Of a stretch of DNA of 64,000 nucleotides, positions 39,134 through 47,620 are shown piece by piece (the stretch's first letter is position 1; each line of letters opens with the position of its first letter). Where the stretch lies: NCBI GenBank assembly GCA_016125085.1, contig WGMM01000021.1:45251-109250 (forward strand), read 5' to 3'. The position numbers and the translations under genes were made by a program. The notes under the pieces were generated by a model. It had not been told where the DNA came from and did no database searches. It saw only the letters and a program-made list of their open reading frames with translations. The DNA is from a bacterium. GTDB lineage: Bacteria; Planctomycetota; Planctomycetia; Isosphaerales; Isosphaeraceae.

Positions 39134-39910
39134 ATGACCATTTCGATGCGTACCCGCCTGGCTCTGAGCACGCTGGGACTGGCGGTCCTGACCTCGTCCG
39201 CCATGGCCCAGACAGGCAGCATCAAGGGCAAGATCGTGCTCGGCGGAGCGGCCCCGACGATCGCTCCCGTCGTGAAAAAGGGCGATTCGGCCGTCAAGGA
39301 CGCCGCTGTCTGCGCCGTCGAGGAAATTCCCAACGAAGGCCTGGTCTCGAAGGACGGCGCCGTCGCCAATGTCGTCGTCTACCTGAACAGCCCCTCGGCC
39401 AAGAACGCCGACATGGAAAAGGCCATCATCGCCAAGGCCGCCCAGGTCGAGATCGATCAGAAGAATTGCAAATTCATCCCGCACGTCTCCGCGATCCATT
39501 CCAAGCAGCAGCTCATCTTCAGATCGAGCGATTCGGTCAATCACAACGTCCGCTATTCCGCGTTCTCCAACCCTCCCTTCAACCAGATCCTGGCCCCCAA
39601 CGCCAAGACGATGCCGCTCAAGCTCGTTCCTGAGCGTCGCCCGCTGCCGCTGGCCTGCGACATCCATCCCTGGATGAAGGGCTACCTGATGGTCTTCAAC
39701 CACCCCTTCTTCGTCGTCACGGGTGCCGATGGCACTTTCGAAATCAAGGGGATTCCGGCCGGTAAGCATAAGGTCGTCGCCTGGCAGGAATCTGCCGGCT
39801 ATGTGACCACCGGTGCCGCCGCTGGCCAGGAAATCGAAGTGAAGGCCGACGGCGTTACCGACCTCGGCGAAATCAAGGTCGACGTGGCCAAGCTCAAGAT
39901 CCAGAAGTGA
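39134..39910 (+). CDS. Periplasmic cupredoxin-type protein, paralogue of the lipoprotein at 37825
   Basis: 258 residues. A Sec signal peptide (TRLALSTLGLAVLTSSAMAQ) replaces the lipobox and linker of the paralogue, so this one should be soluble in the periplasm. The rest aligns block for block with the 37825 protein: SIKGKIVLGGAAP, KKGDSAVKDAAVCA, the Cys in QKNCKFIPHV, NHNVRYSAF (probable first copper His), and CDIHPWMKGY with Cys175, His178 and Met181. The last part is a GTFEIKGIPAGKHKVVAWQE domain. It may be the mobile partner and the lipoprotein the tethered one. ATG 39134; a hairpin follows at 39943. Confidence 0.8.
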   Translation: MTISMRTRLALSTLGLAVLTSSAMAQTGSIKGKIVLGGAAPTIAPVVKKGDSAVKDAAVCAVEEIPNEGLVSKDGAVANVVVYLNSPSAKNADMEKAIIAKAAQVEIDQKNCKFIPHVSAIHSKQQLIFRSSDSVNHNVRYSAFSNPPFNQILAPNAKTMPLKLVPERRPLPLACDIHPWMKGYLMVFNHPFFVVTGADGTFEIKGIPAGKHKVVAWQESAGYVTTGAAAGQEIEVKADGVTDLGEIKVDVAKLKIQK

Positions 39911-39942
39911 TCTTACGCTGATTCATGTATGCGTACCTCCGG

Positions 39943-39973
39943 CGAGCCTCGATCCTTAACGGTTCGAGGCTCG
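39943..39973 (+). terminator. Stem-loop after the second cupredoxin gene
   Basis: A perfect 10-bp stem CGAGCCTCGA/TCGAGGCTCG with an 11-base loop, 33 bases after the stop. The T-run is poor (TGTCATT), so termination is probable but not certain. Confidence 0.5.
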
Positions 39974-40014
39974 TGTCATTCCTCACCACATTCAGGCGAA
40001 AGCCGAATCTCCCC

Positions 40015-40185
40015 ATGCGATCACTCGGGCGTATACTTCAGACGATCGGGTTACTGATTTTGCCCTTCGCCATCGTTTCCGAGCTGATCGGCCGCGTCGG
40101 ACTGGGCCAGAGCATGCTCATTGCCCTGGCGGGCATGATCATGTTTCAGATGGGCGTCGCGATGCAGAAAACGTCGGAAGGGTGA
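40015..40185 (+). CDS. Small two-helix membrane protein
   Basis: 56 residues from ATG 40015 (MRSLGRILQTIGLLILPFAI). An upstream in-frame start at 39925 would run through the hairpin and gives an unlikely basic tail. Two hydrophobic segments (GLLILPFAIVSELI and QSMLIALAGMIMFQMGVAM) form a helical hairpin with a short loop. I recall such 55-60 residue proteins beginning M-x-x-x-G-R-x-x-Q as frequent in planctomycetes; their function is unknown. No operon partner is clear. Confidence 0.65.
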   Translation: MRSLGRILQTIGLLILPFAIVSELIGRVGLGQSMLIALAGMIMFQMGVAMQKTSEG

Positions 40186-40220
40186 CGAACAAACGCATCG
40201 TTTATCGGGTACGTCTCTAC

Positions 40221-40358
40221 CTAATTGCAATTCGAGCCGCCATTCCGGTATCGCACCAGACAAGCATATAAGAAAAGTCCAGCGGCGGCCGCGATACCGC
40301 CAAGGCCAATCCGCCACCAATCGCCATGCCGCAAATAGCGCAAATGAAATACGACCAT
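40221..40358 (-). CDS. 45-residue membrane protein downstream of the DUF6714-like gene
   Basis: Very short frame from ATG 40358: MVVFHLRYLRHGDWWRIGLG, then a hydrophobic segment (IAAAAGLFLYACLV) and a polar end. The frame is the same as that of the preceding gene (40428-41093) and stays open all the way back to its TGA. The codons between (IQPQKLRSGAFVSIESATAI...) encode a second hydrophobic stretch (ATAIFAFMVVFHL). The product may therefore be a two-helix protein made by stop-codon bypass or from a non-standard start, or simply this short one. No Shine-Dalgarno sequence is visible. Confidence 0.35.
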   Translation of the reverse strand: MVVFHLRYLRHGDWWRIGLGGIAAAAGLFLYACLVRYRNGGSNCN

Positions 40359-40427
40359 GAAAGCGAAAATTGCGGTCGCTGATTCGATCGAAACGAAAGC
40401 CCCGGACCGGAGCTTCTGAGGCTGAAT

Positions 40428-41093
40428 TCAAGCGCCAGGATCGCCGCCCAGCTTGCGGAGAAGGTCTGTGACCCGTTTTTCGGCTTCGGCATCGAGTTCG
40501 CCGTTTCGATAAAGCGTGAGCCAGTCGATTCCGAGATCGGTCGCCAACGTGCCGAATTCCTCGAACCACTGGTCTCTGCGGGCAGCAATTTCTTTCGATT
40601 CCCTGGCGGCTGTTTCATCCCCATTCCATTGTCGAATCGCCAGGCCGATGTCGGAAGCGCTGAAACCCATGCGATCGTTTTGCTGGCATTCCAGCAGAAA
40701 TTGCAGGATGGCATTGATCTGGGCCGGTGCCAAAAATCCACGCAACTGTTCGATGCTCGATGGATCGCAAAGCCGGAAAACGGCGGAATCGGTGCTTCGA
40801 GAATCCGAATCTTCATACCGAAGGAGAGCGAAACGCATGTAGGCCGGCAAATGAAACCGCAGGCCGGCATCATCCATAAAACAGAGAACATCCGGAAATT
40901 TCTCGATGAATTCGTCCGGGATGTTCCGCCAGTCGTGAATTTCGTCCTGAGCGCGAGCAGCCGCCCGTTCGGATTCCGACCCATAATCATCGATTACGTC
41001 CGCCTCGCGAAGCGAAATGCCATCGCCAAGGCTCACCCCGGCAAAAGCTTCCTCGATCGCACGCATGGTATTTACGATCGAGGAATCGCTCAT
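40428..41093 (-). CDS. DUF6714-like cytosolic protein
   Basis: 221 residues, acidic, no signal peptide. The order of blocks matches what I know as the DUF6714 family: an N-terminal helix (TMRAIEEAFAGVSLGDGISLREADVIDDYGS), DWRNIPDEFIEKFPDVLCFMDDAGLRFHLPAYMRFAL, a block around SSIEQLRGFLAPAQINAILQFLLEC, and a variable C-terminus. The family is found in diverse bacteria and has no known activity. The assignment is from memory of the D-W-x-x-[IV]-P and F-x-D-x-x-G-x-[RK]-F-[HY]-L-P-A-Y pattern. ATG 41093 is followed closely in-frame by good sequence. The last 66 residues are not part of that pattern. Confidence 0.65.
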   Translation of the reverse strand: MSDSSIVNTMRAIEEAFAGVSLGDGISLREADVIDDYGSESERAAARAQDEIHDWRNIPDEFIEKFPDVLCFMDDAGLRFHLPAYMRFALLRYEDSDSRSTDSAVFRLCDPSSIEQLRGFLAPAQINAILQFLLECQQNDRMGFSASDIGLAIRQWNGDETAARESKEIAARRDQWFEEFGTLATDLGIDWLTLYRNGELDAEAEKRVTDLLRKLGGDPGA

Positions 41094-41132
41094 GTCGTAA
41101 CCTGCTTGAAAATTCGTGGAGTCGGCTGCCTG

Positions 41133-43007
41133 TCAGCCCTTCCTGAAGTCCAGGCCAGGTTCGCCCTGCCCTGAACCGACCCAGAGGAACTCGAATTCGG
41201 TATCTGACATTTTCTCGACACGGCCGACCATCACCTGACCGTTCTGATTCGAAACGAGCGTCAGAACGCCATCGGCATAGGTGTAGGTGCCCTTGAACAC
41301 CGTCGGCTTGCCGCCTGGCGGTGTGAACGACCATGAGAATTTCGAATCAGGTTCGAAATTCAAGGCAATCGACCGGCCATCGCCCGGAGCAGCCGACCAG
41401 GCCCCCGCCAGCATTTCCGCCGGAGCAGGATTTTTGGCCGCGACCGGCGGCTGTGCCGGCGGCTGGGCGGCCACGTCCGCCCCTTCGGCTGGTTTCGAGG
41501 GATCCGCCGCAGAGGCGTCCGCCCCCTTGATCGCCTTCAGAAGCCCGGCCGACAATGTGTCTTTCGGCTGCAGGGCCACGATCTTTTCGTACTGAGTCGC
41601 CGCCTGATCCTTGAAACCCATGCTCGAATAAAAATAACCGAGCAGGAAGCGGATCGCCGGGTCGTCCGGCTTCGCATCGCGCTGGGCTTCGAGAGCTCTC
41701 AACTGCGTCGTGAAAACGTTGACGTCCGGATAAAGGCTGGAGAGGGACGTCCAGTCCATCCCCGGCTGAATCGACAGAACGGGATAGAGAGTCGAAGCGG
41801 CGTCGGCGTAACGGCCCAGGGCGAACAGCGTGATCGCCCGGAATTCGTGGAGAACGGCGTCGTTGGGCAATTTCGCCAGCGCCTGCTCCACACCCGAAAG
41901 GGCGTCGGAATATTGACCGTTCATGAACGCCTGCCGGGCCGTATCGAAAGTGTTCAGAGCAGCGTCGGAAACGGTCTGATCCGGGCTGGGGGCCTCGGTG
42001 TCGATCGGCTGGGCGTAATTGTAATTCACTTCCGAGTAGGTCGGCTGAGCGGCGCCATCCACGTAAACCGGCTGCTGCACGACGACGGTATTTGTCGGCA
42101 CGTAATAGGGATTCGAATAGGGCATGTAGCCCCAGTTATTGAGGCTTGACCCCAGCGCCCAGCCGCTCAAGCCGCCAAGCAGCAGGCCGGTGCCCATGCC
42201 CCATCCGAAGCCGCCCATGCCCCAACCACCGTAGTAATTGTTGATTATCGGCCTGTGCCAGCCCCAGCTGCCGTTATACCAGGCGCCATGATTACCCCAG
42301 TAACCAGGGCGGTAGCCGTAGCCGGGGTGATATCCCCAGCCGCCAGGACGGCCGCCCCAGCCGTTGAGATTGCCACGGCCGATATTGCCGGTATTGATAT
42401 TGATGCGGTCGTTATTGAAATTCCCTCGGTTGCCGATGTTGTTGATATTGCGATTGCCGATGTTATTGATATTTCGGTCGCCGATTCCGCCGACGTTCGT
42501 ACGGTTGCCGATGTTGCCGTTGACATTCCGGCCGGCACCACCCGCTTCCCAGGGTGGCTTTTGACCGAAGTTGGGGTGCGAACCCGCGCCGCCCCAGTTT
42601 TCCATGCCGCCCGCACGACCGCCACCGAGTTCGCCCCGGCCTGCGCCGCCGAATTCTCCGCCGCCACCAAGCTGACCGCCACCTGCCGGTGGTCGATAAC
42701 CGGTCGATGGACGGAACGAATTCCCACCACCGTAGCTCGGACGAGAAACGCCTCCACCACCGTAGCTCGGACGAGAGAAGCCTCCGCCACCACCGTAACT
42801 GGGTCGCGAAAACCCGCCACCACCACCGCCGAAGCTGGGCCGGGACATCGACATTCCGCCACCGCCGCGAAAACCGCCACCACCTCCGCCACGAAATCCG
42901 CCACCGCCACGATAGGCGAATGCCTGCGGCGTGATCAGGCCGAAGCACGTGAACATGAGTATCAGGAATTTTGACTGCCGGCTACCGGTCATTCTTCGGA
43001 AGGTCAT
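41133..43007 (-). CDS. Secreted glycine-rich TPR protein (module copy 1)
   Basis: 624 residues. A signal peptide (FLILMFTCFGLITPQAFA) precedes a glycine-rich region (~32-120) with RPSYGGGGGFS-type repeats. An Asn/Ile/Gly region follows (~150-210, repeated NINNIGNR steps), then a Trp/Tyr/Gly region (~215-285, WGYHPGYGYRPGYWGNHG) and the block NPYYVPTNTVVVQQPVYVD. Residues ~345-490 contain tetratricopeptide-like helices (ARQAFMNGQYSDALSGVEQA, AVLHEFRAITLFALGRYADA, PAIRFLLGYFYSSMGFKDQA). The last ~95 residues are a small beta domain (GAWSAAPGDGRSIALNFEPD ... GTYTYADGVLTLVSNQNGQ). The same order occurs in the 44248-46932 gene, a clear paralogue. Starts at 43007 or 42992, both ATG. Probably envelope-associated; function unknown. 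Confidence 0.8.
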   Translation of the reverse strand: MTFRRMTGSRQSKFLILMFTCFGLITPQAFAYRGGGGFRGGGGGGFRGGGGMSMSRPSFGGGGGGFSRPSYGGGGGFSRPSYGGGGVSRPSYGGGNSFRPSTGYRPPAGGGQLGGGGEFGGAGRGELGGGRAGGMENWGGAGSHPNFGQKPPWEAGGAGRNVNGNIGNRTNVGGIGDRNINNIGNRNINNIGNRGNFNNDRININTGNIGRGNLNGWGGRPGGWGYHPGYGYRPGYWGNHGAWYNGSWGWHRPIINNYYGGWGMGGFGWGMGTGLLLGGLSGWALGSSLNNWGYMPYSNPYYVPTNTVVVQQPVYVDGAAQPTYSEVNYNYAQPIDTEAPSPDQTVSDAALNTFDTARQAFMNGQYSDALSGVEQALAKLPNDAVLHEFRAITLFALGRYADAASTLYPVLSIQPGMDWTSLSSLYPDVNVFTTQLRALEAQRDAKPDDPAIRFLLGYFYSSMGFKDQAATQYEKIVALQPKDTLSAGLLKAIKGADASAADPSKPAEGADVAAQPPAQPPVAAKNPAPAEMLAGAWSAAPGDGRSIALNFEPDSKFSWSFTPPGGKPTVFKGTYTYADGVLTLVSNQNGQVMVGRVEKMSDTEFEFLWVGSGQGEPGLDFRKG

Positions 43008-43076
43008 GGCAATGGTCCAACGTGTTTCTGGCGTTTCGTCGCTCGGACTGCGTCAACGGCTGCGATCGAAGCACCG

Positions 43077-44036
43077 TCAGTTTGCGGTCGAAGGTTTGCT
43101 GCCGGGCGGTTTGCGAACGAGGTGTCGAGGTGGTGCGTCCGGCTGAGCGACGCCGTCGATACTGCGGTCGTAGCCCGAAATCCTGATCCGGTCTTTGGCT
43201 GTGCGTTCCACCTTGAGCGTCGAAGCGATCGAGCGACCGTCAGCCAGGACGCCATCGACGCGAACGGTCCAGGAATCACCTTCGGGTGAGGACGTCCAGG
43301 TGCTGGTCGCATGGCCACCGTCTTCTTCGAACAGCCACGATTTGATCGATTTGGCACGGGGATCCCACCCGACGCGCTGCTCCGCGACGCGGATCGGCTT
43401 GCCGTCAAGCGATTCGGAGTGGTAATTCAGGATCAGATAGCGGTGATTCGGACTCCATCGGCAGACATGCTCGATGGTTGCCGTTTCCGACTCCTCGATC
43501 CATTCGCCCGCCAGAAAATCAAGTGGCGCAAGCTTTTCGGCATGCAGTTCGACCGGTGTATCCTGAGCCGGCGACGTTTCGAAAACGTCGAACATGCGCC
43601 AGCGGCCGTCGCGCTTGACGTGCACCACTTCGTAGGCGACGACATTGTCTTTCGGGTCGGCATCAGTTCGCGTGGCCAGGAAGCCGGTTTCGATCGCAAC
43701 CGAATCGCCGATGAGCCGGACGGAACGGATATCGCTGGTCATCGCCAGGCCAGGGTTGCCTTCGAAGCCTTCCCGGAAAAGCTCGAGTATCGCCGGTCGG
43801 CCCTCGAGAATTTCGCCATCGACGGTGACGAGCCGCGAGTCTTCCGCGAAGAAATCTTCCAGGGCCTTGAGCTCATGCTTATTGAACGCCGCCACATAGC
43901 GTTCGACGGTCTCGACGATCGTCTTCTGAGCCTCGCTCCAGGCAGGTCCGGCAACGGGCTCCTGCGCAAGAGCGCAGGACATTGAGAACCAGAAAAATCC
44001 GGTGATCGTAATCGCCCGGGTTCGCCATACCTTCAT
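43077..44036 (-). CDS. Secreted SnoaL/NTF2-like protein (module copy 1)
   Basis: 319 residues from ATG 44036, which sits at a signal peptide (ITITGFFWFSMSCALAQ). Two domains follow. Residues ~35-160 are an NTF2-like fold of the SnoaL/DUF4440 type: EAQKTIVETVERYVAAFNKHELKALEDFFAEDSRLV, then GRPAILELFREGF and a VVHVKRDGRWRMFDVF ending. Residues ~175-310 form a lipocalin-like beta domain (LDFLAGEWIEESETATIEHV, RVGWDPRAKSIKSWLFEEDGGHA, GDSWTVRVDGVLADGRS) related to DUF1579-like proteins. The 47621-48709 protein has the same architecture and aligns along its length. It lies 70 bases before its glycine-rich partner at 43007. Ligand or substrate unknown. Confidence 0.8.
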   Translation of the reverse strand: MKVWRTRAITITGFFWFSMSCALAQEPVAGPAWSEAQKTIVETVERYVAAFNKHELKALEDFFAEDSRLVTVDGEILEGRPAILELFREGFEGNPGLAMTSDIRSVRLIGDSVAIETGFLATRTDADPKDNVVAYEVVHVKRDGRWRMFDVFETSPAQDTPVELHAEKLAPLDFLAGEWIEESETATIEHVCRWSPNHRYLILNYHSESLDGKPIRVAEQRVGWDPRAKSIKSWLFEEDGGHATSTWTSSPEGDSWTVRVDGVLADGRSIASTLKVERTAKDRIRISGYDRSIDGVAQPDAPPRHLVRKPPGSKPSTAN

Positions 44037-44201
44037 CGAAACGGCCCTTTCACGAAACGTTGCCCTGCCGGATCGATCACCGGCCGCAGATCCGAAAGTC
44101 ATCCAGAGACGCCCAGGGTATCCGAATCCGCTTTCATTCGATGATCGACAGGATGCATGACGTGGATATCCGATCGGTCATGCTTCCGGAATTCAGGGAC
44201 G

Positions 44202-44238
44202 AAAAGGCCGAAATTCCGAATGGTACGGAATTTCGGCC
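44202..44238 (-). terminator. Rho-independent terminator of the glycine-rich TPR gene
   Basis: A perfect 13-bp stem (44206-44218 with 44226-44238) with a 7-base loop, and four A on the plus strand at 44202-44205 that give a T-run when read from the minus strand. It separates the 44248 gene from the 44036 SnoaL gene, so the latter needs its own promoter. Confidence 0.8.
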
Positions 44239-44247
44239 CGAAAAGCG

Positions 44248-46932
44248 TCAGCGGGTGAAGATCAGGCCCGGATCCGATTCCGGAGCGTCCACCACCTGGA
44301 ACCGGAACGAATTGTCAGCCAACAGGGTGAGCCTGCCGACGAGCCGCTGACCGTTTTGCTCGGAGAGCAGGGCCAGAACGCCGTCTTCGTACTCGAATTT
44401 GCCCGAGAAACCTCGGGGAGCCTGACTGCCGGACTTCACGCTCCACTTGAATTTGCCGTCGGCGGTAAGTTCCAGGCTGATGGAGTCTTTGTCCGAAGGC
44501 TTTGCCGTGAAAGTGCCAGCCAGCATCGTCGCGGGTGGGAACTTGGACGGATCGGTTTTCGGCGCTTCCGCCGGTGCGGCTTCAGGCTGCTGCTGGGCCT
44601 CGGGAGGCGGCAGCGGATTGCCCGATTCGTCCGTCGAGGTCAGCAGCGTGAGCAGGCCGGAAGCGACCTGATCGTTCGGTTGAAGCTTGACCAGACGGGC
44701 TAGTTCCGTCTTGGCCTGATCCCGATATCCCATCGAGAGATATAGATAGGACAACAGAAACCGGGCGGACGGATTGTCGCGATTCTGGTCTCGATACGTT
44801 TCGAGCTTGCGGAGCTGATCCGTGAAAACGTTCACGTCGCGATAGAGGCTCGAAAGACTGGCCCAGTCCATGCCGGGCTGAACGGCGAGCACAGGATAGA
44901 TCGTCGCCGCGGCTTCGCCGTAACGGCCCAGTGCGAACAGCGTCAAGCCCCGGAATTCATGCATGACGGCATCGTTCGGCAGAGCTTCCAGGGCCTTGTT
45001 CACTCCGTTCAAAGCGGCAGTGTAGTCGCCTGCGATGTAGCTTTGCCGCGCCTGTTCGAAGGTCGAAAGTGCCGGCTCGGCGACTTCCTGAGTCGGCTGA
45101 GGAGCCTCCGTATTCAACGGCTGGCTGTAATCGTACTGAACTGGCTGCTGGGCTGGCACCTGAACCGCCACGGGCTGATCGACGACGACAGCCGTCGGCT
45201 GCTGCACGACGATCGTGTTGGTCGGCACGTAATAGGGATTATTGAAGCTCGAATAACCCCAGTTATAGAGCGAAGAGCCCATCCCCCATCCGAGAAGACT
45301 CGAGGTCAGATAACCTGCCCCGAAGCCGCCGAGCCCCCAGGCCCACCAATTGTTGTTGTTCCATCCGCCGCCCCAGCCGCCACCGCCACCCCAATAGTTG
45401 GAATTGTTATTGTAGATGTTGTTGACGACATTGTTGGACCAGCCCCAACCACCGTTGTGCCAGTTGTTGTGGTTGTTCCAGTACGGCGGGCGATATCCTC
45501 CGAAATTCTGATCATACCCCCAGCCGCCAGGACGGTTCGTCCACCAGCCGTTGCCGGGCCGGTTCAAGTTGTTGTTGATGTTGATGTTGTTATTGTTGTT
45601 GTTCCAGGCGTTGCCACCGTTCCACCAGCCCGGTCCATCGTAGCCAGGGCGGTTCCAGCCGGGGCGATTCCAGTCAGGCCGGTTGCCGGGACGGTTGCCG
45701 GGACGATTGCCCCAACCACCAGGCGGACGATCGATTCCGGAGCCGATGCCCCAATCGCCGCCATCACCCGGGCGGTTGCCGCCACCGATCCCGCCGCCAG
45801 GTCGGTTACCGCCGATACCACCGCCAGGACGATTGCCGCCGCCGATCTGGCCAGGAAGGGTCGTCGCACCACCGCCGCCGGGGCGATTGCCCCCACCGAT
45901 ACCAGGACGATTGCCGCCGATCTGGCCAGGAAGGGTCGTCGCACCACCTCCGCCAGGGCGATTGCCCCCACCGATACCAGGACGGTTACCGCCGCCGATC
46001 TGGCCGGGAGGGGTCGTCGTTCCTCCGCCACCAGGACGGTTACCGCCGATGCCGCCGCCAGGTCGATTCCCGCCAATCTGCCCAGGGAGTGTCGTAGCAC
46101 CACCGCCAGGACGATTGCCGACAATGCCGGAGCCGAGATCAGGCCGGAATCCGGGACTCGGACGGGTTGAGCCACCGATACCGGGACGCATTCCCGGCGA
46201 GATGGAAGGCCGATTGCCGCCGGTATTTCCAGGCAGAGTTCCAGGCCGGGTCGTTCCGATCCCCCCTGCCCCAGGAAGCGTTCCAGGACGAGCCCCCCCC
46301 GGTCGAGTTCCGGGATTGTTCGCCCAACCGGGCCGTGAGCCGATCGAAGGACGATTGCCGCCCCCGGGATTGGAAGGAACGACGCCTCCGCCAGGACGTG
46401 TCGCACCCGGCATCGAAGGCCGGGTCGCCATTCCCCCGCCGTTGGGCATGCTCGGACGGGTCATATTGCCCATTCCACCTGGACGGGCACCCGTTGAGGG
46501 CATACTCGGCCGGGCCATGTTATTCATGCCGCCAGGGCGAGCGCCACCGGATGGCATGCTCGGGCGCGCCATGTTGCCCATTCCGCCAGGACGAGCACCA
46601 CCGGATGGCATGCTCGGGCGTGACATGTTGCCCATTCCGCCAGGACGAGCGCCACCGGATGGCATGCTCGGGCGTGACATGTTGCCCATTCCGCCAGGAC
46701 GAGCGCCACCGGATGGCATGCTCGGGCGACTCATCGAGGGACCGGAAGGACGAGAGGCACCGCGGAACCCGCCACCGGAGAAACCGCCGCCACCTGGCCG
46801 ACCTCCACCTCCGCCACCGCCACCTCGACCACCGCGCTGAAAAGCCCAGGCGGGAGGGCTGAGAAGGCCACCGACGATGAGCAATGCGACGAATTCGCGA
46901 ATTCGTCGGGACCGATACGGCAAGAAAGACAT
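44248..46932 (-). CDS. Secreted glycine/proline-rich TPR protein with tandem repeats (module copy 2)
   Basis: 894 residues from ATG 46932, placed at a signal peptide (VALLIVGGLLSPPAWA); an ATG at 46974 would add 14. The N-terminal third is repeats: five to six 18-residue units of the type RPSMPSGGARPGGMGNMS, then longer GGNRPGGGGATTLPGQIG units. An Asn-rich stretch and a Trp/Tyr/Gly stretch follow (~450-540). The block NPYYVPTNTIVVQQP comes next, then TPR-like helices (~630-770: ARQSYIAGDYTAALNGVNKA, AVMHEFRGLTLFALGRYGEA, SARFLLSYLYLSMGYRDQA) and a closing beta domain (GKFEYEDGVLALLSEQNGQ). The second half aligns with the 41133 protein throughout. The repeats give a long flexible exported region. 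Terminator at 44202. Confidence 0.8.
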   Translation of the reverse strand: MSFLPYRSRRIREFVALLIVGGLLSPPAWAFQRGGRGGGGGGGGRPGGGGFSGGGFRGASRPSGPSMSRPSMPSGGARPGGMGNMSRPSMPSGGARPGGMGNMSRPSMPSGGARPGGMGNMARPSMPSGGARPGGMNNMARPSMPSTGARPGGMGNMTRPSMPNGGGMATRPSMPGATRPGGGVVPSNPGGGNRPSIGSRPGWANNPGTRPGGARPGTLPGAGGIGTTRPGTLPGNTGGNRPSISPGMRPGIGGSTRPSPGFRPDLGSGIVGNRPGGGATTLPGQIGGNRPGGGIGGNRPGGGGTTTPPGQIGGGNRPGIGGGNRPGGGGATTLPGQIGGNRPGIGGGNRPGGGGATTLPGQIGGGNRPGGGIGGNRPGGGIGGGNRPGDGGDWGIGSGIDRPPGGWGNRPGNRPGNRPDWNRPGWNRPGYDGPGWWNGGNAWNNNNNNININNNLNRPGNGWWTNRPGGWGYDQNFGGYRPPYWNNHNNWHNGGWGWSNNVVNNIYNNNSNYWGGGGGWGGGWNNNNWWAWGLGGFGAGYLTSSLLGWGMGSSLYNWGYSSFNNPYYVPTNTIVVQQPTAVVVDQPVAVQVPAQQPVQYDYSQPLNTEAPQPTQEVAEPALSTFEQARQSYIAGDYTAALNGVNKALEALPNDAVMHEFRGLTLFALGRYGEAAATIYPVLAVQPGMDWASLSSLYRDVNVFTDQLRKLETYRDQNRDNPSARFLLSYLYLSMGYRDQAKTELARLVKLQPNDQVASGLLTLLTSTDESGNPLPPPEAQQQPEAAPAEAPKTDPSKFPPATMLAGTFTAKPSDKDSISLELTADGKFKWSVKSGSQAPRGFSGKFEYEDGVLALLSEQNGQRLVGRLTLLADNSFRFQVVDAPESDPGLIFTR
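45770..46120 (-). repeat. Tandem 75-78-base repeats coding for RPGGGG-TTLPGQ units
   Basis: Near-identical copies begin at 45844, 45919 and 45997 on the plus strand (key words gatctggcca and ggtcgtc), with a more diverged one near 46072. They encode GGNRPGGGGATTLPGQIG-like units and include 9-15-base exact stretches that could recombine. Confidence 0.75.
46445..46740 (-). repeat. Tandem 54-base repeats (five full units and a partial one)
   Basis: Units start at 46445, 46499, 46553, 46607, 46661 and 46715, exactly 54 bases apart, each beginning ggcat-g/a-ctcgg. The units at 46607 and 46661 are identical. Each encodes 18 residues (RPSMPSGGARPGGMGNM plus one). Confidence 0.9.
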
Positions 46933-47031
46933 TGTGGGGTGTCGCTCCCGGGTGCGGAAAGGCGGTTCAGGCATTCAGTTCGAGCAAAATGGACATCGAC
47001 GCGATTCAGGCGTCCGTTCGATCGTTCGGGC

Positions 47032-47520
47032 TCAATGAATCACCTCTCCCGGATCATCTCGGGAGGGTTGAATTGCGGCTCGTCTTGCCTCTTTCACTTC
47101 ACGAAGACCAGGCGGAATCTTGAAAAAAGTGTCCGCGTCAAGCTTCGATTCGGAATTTCGACGCCGTTCGAGCAATCGCCGGGCCCCCACACTCTCCTGC
47201 ATAGCGCCTGTCATTTTTGGCTTCAGCGGTACGAGCAGAGAGGGATCGATGTTCTTGGAAGTCGACTTTGTGGCATCGTTCCTCGAACGTGAGAAAAGAC
47301 CAAGTTCAGGCGTTGGCCCGGTTCGGCCTTGATTCAGCGAATTCGTGACGCTTGGGGTGAAATTTCCACCTCTTCCTATACCTCTGCCGCCAAAACCTCC
47401 GCCGCCAAAACCTCCGCCGCCAAAACCTCCGCCGAATTGGCCATAGCTCGTATCCGCGGAGGCGAGCAGCAAAGTCAGTGACGCACAACCTAGCACCAAT
47501 GGCTTCGGGAACACGTTCAT
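47032..47520 (-). CDS. Small secreted glycine-rich protein
   Basis: About 162 residues from ATG 47520, which has GGAG seven bases upstream; an ATG two codons earlier (47526) is possible. A signal peptide (PLVLGCASLTLLLASADTSYG) is followed by a glycine/phenylalanine stretch (FGGGFGGGGFGGGGFGGRG) and a basic patch. A polar C-terminal region follows with NIDPSLLVPLKPKMTGAMQES and a charged end. It lies between the two members of the second module copy (SnoaL at 48709 and the TPR protein at 46932) and has no counterpart in the first copy. The glycine region resembles the start of the 41133 protein. Function unknown. Confidence 0.7.
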   Translation of the reverse strand: MNVFPKPLVLGCASLTLLLASADTSYGQFGGGFGGGGFGGGGFGGRGIGRGGNFTPSVTNSLNQGRTGPTPELGLFSRSRNDATKSTSKNIDPSLLVPLKPKMTGAMQESVGARRLLERRRNSESKLDADTFFKIPPGLREVKEARRAAIQPSRDDPGEVIH

Positions 47521-47620
47521 CAGCATTCTCCACTCAGTTCGATCAGCCCATTCCGTGCAAAGCGTTCGGATGGTTGCCGTTCCGTATCCTTCGACGATTC
47601 CCGAACATTCCTGACAGTTC

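Noticed and set aside
46445..46740. CRISPR-like regular spacing of repeats
   Set aside because: The 54-base units are directly adjacent with no unique spacers and encode in-frame peptide repeats.
45683..46840. Proline-rich plus-strand frame opposite the glycine-rich TPR protein
   Set aside because: Its PPGR-type repeats are simply the reverse of the RPGG repeats; the minus strand has a signal peptide and TPR domain.
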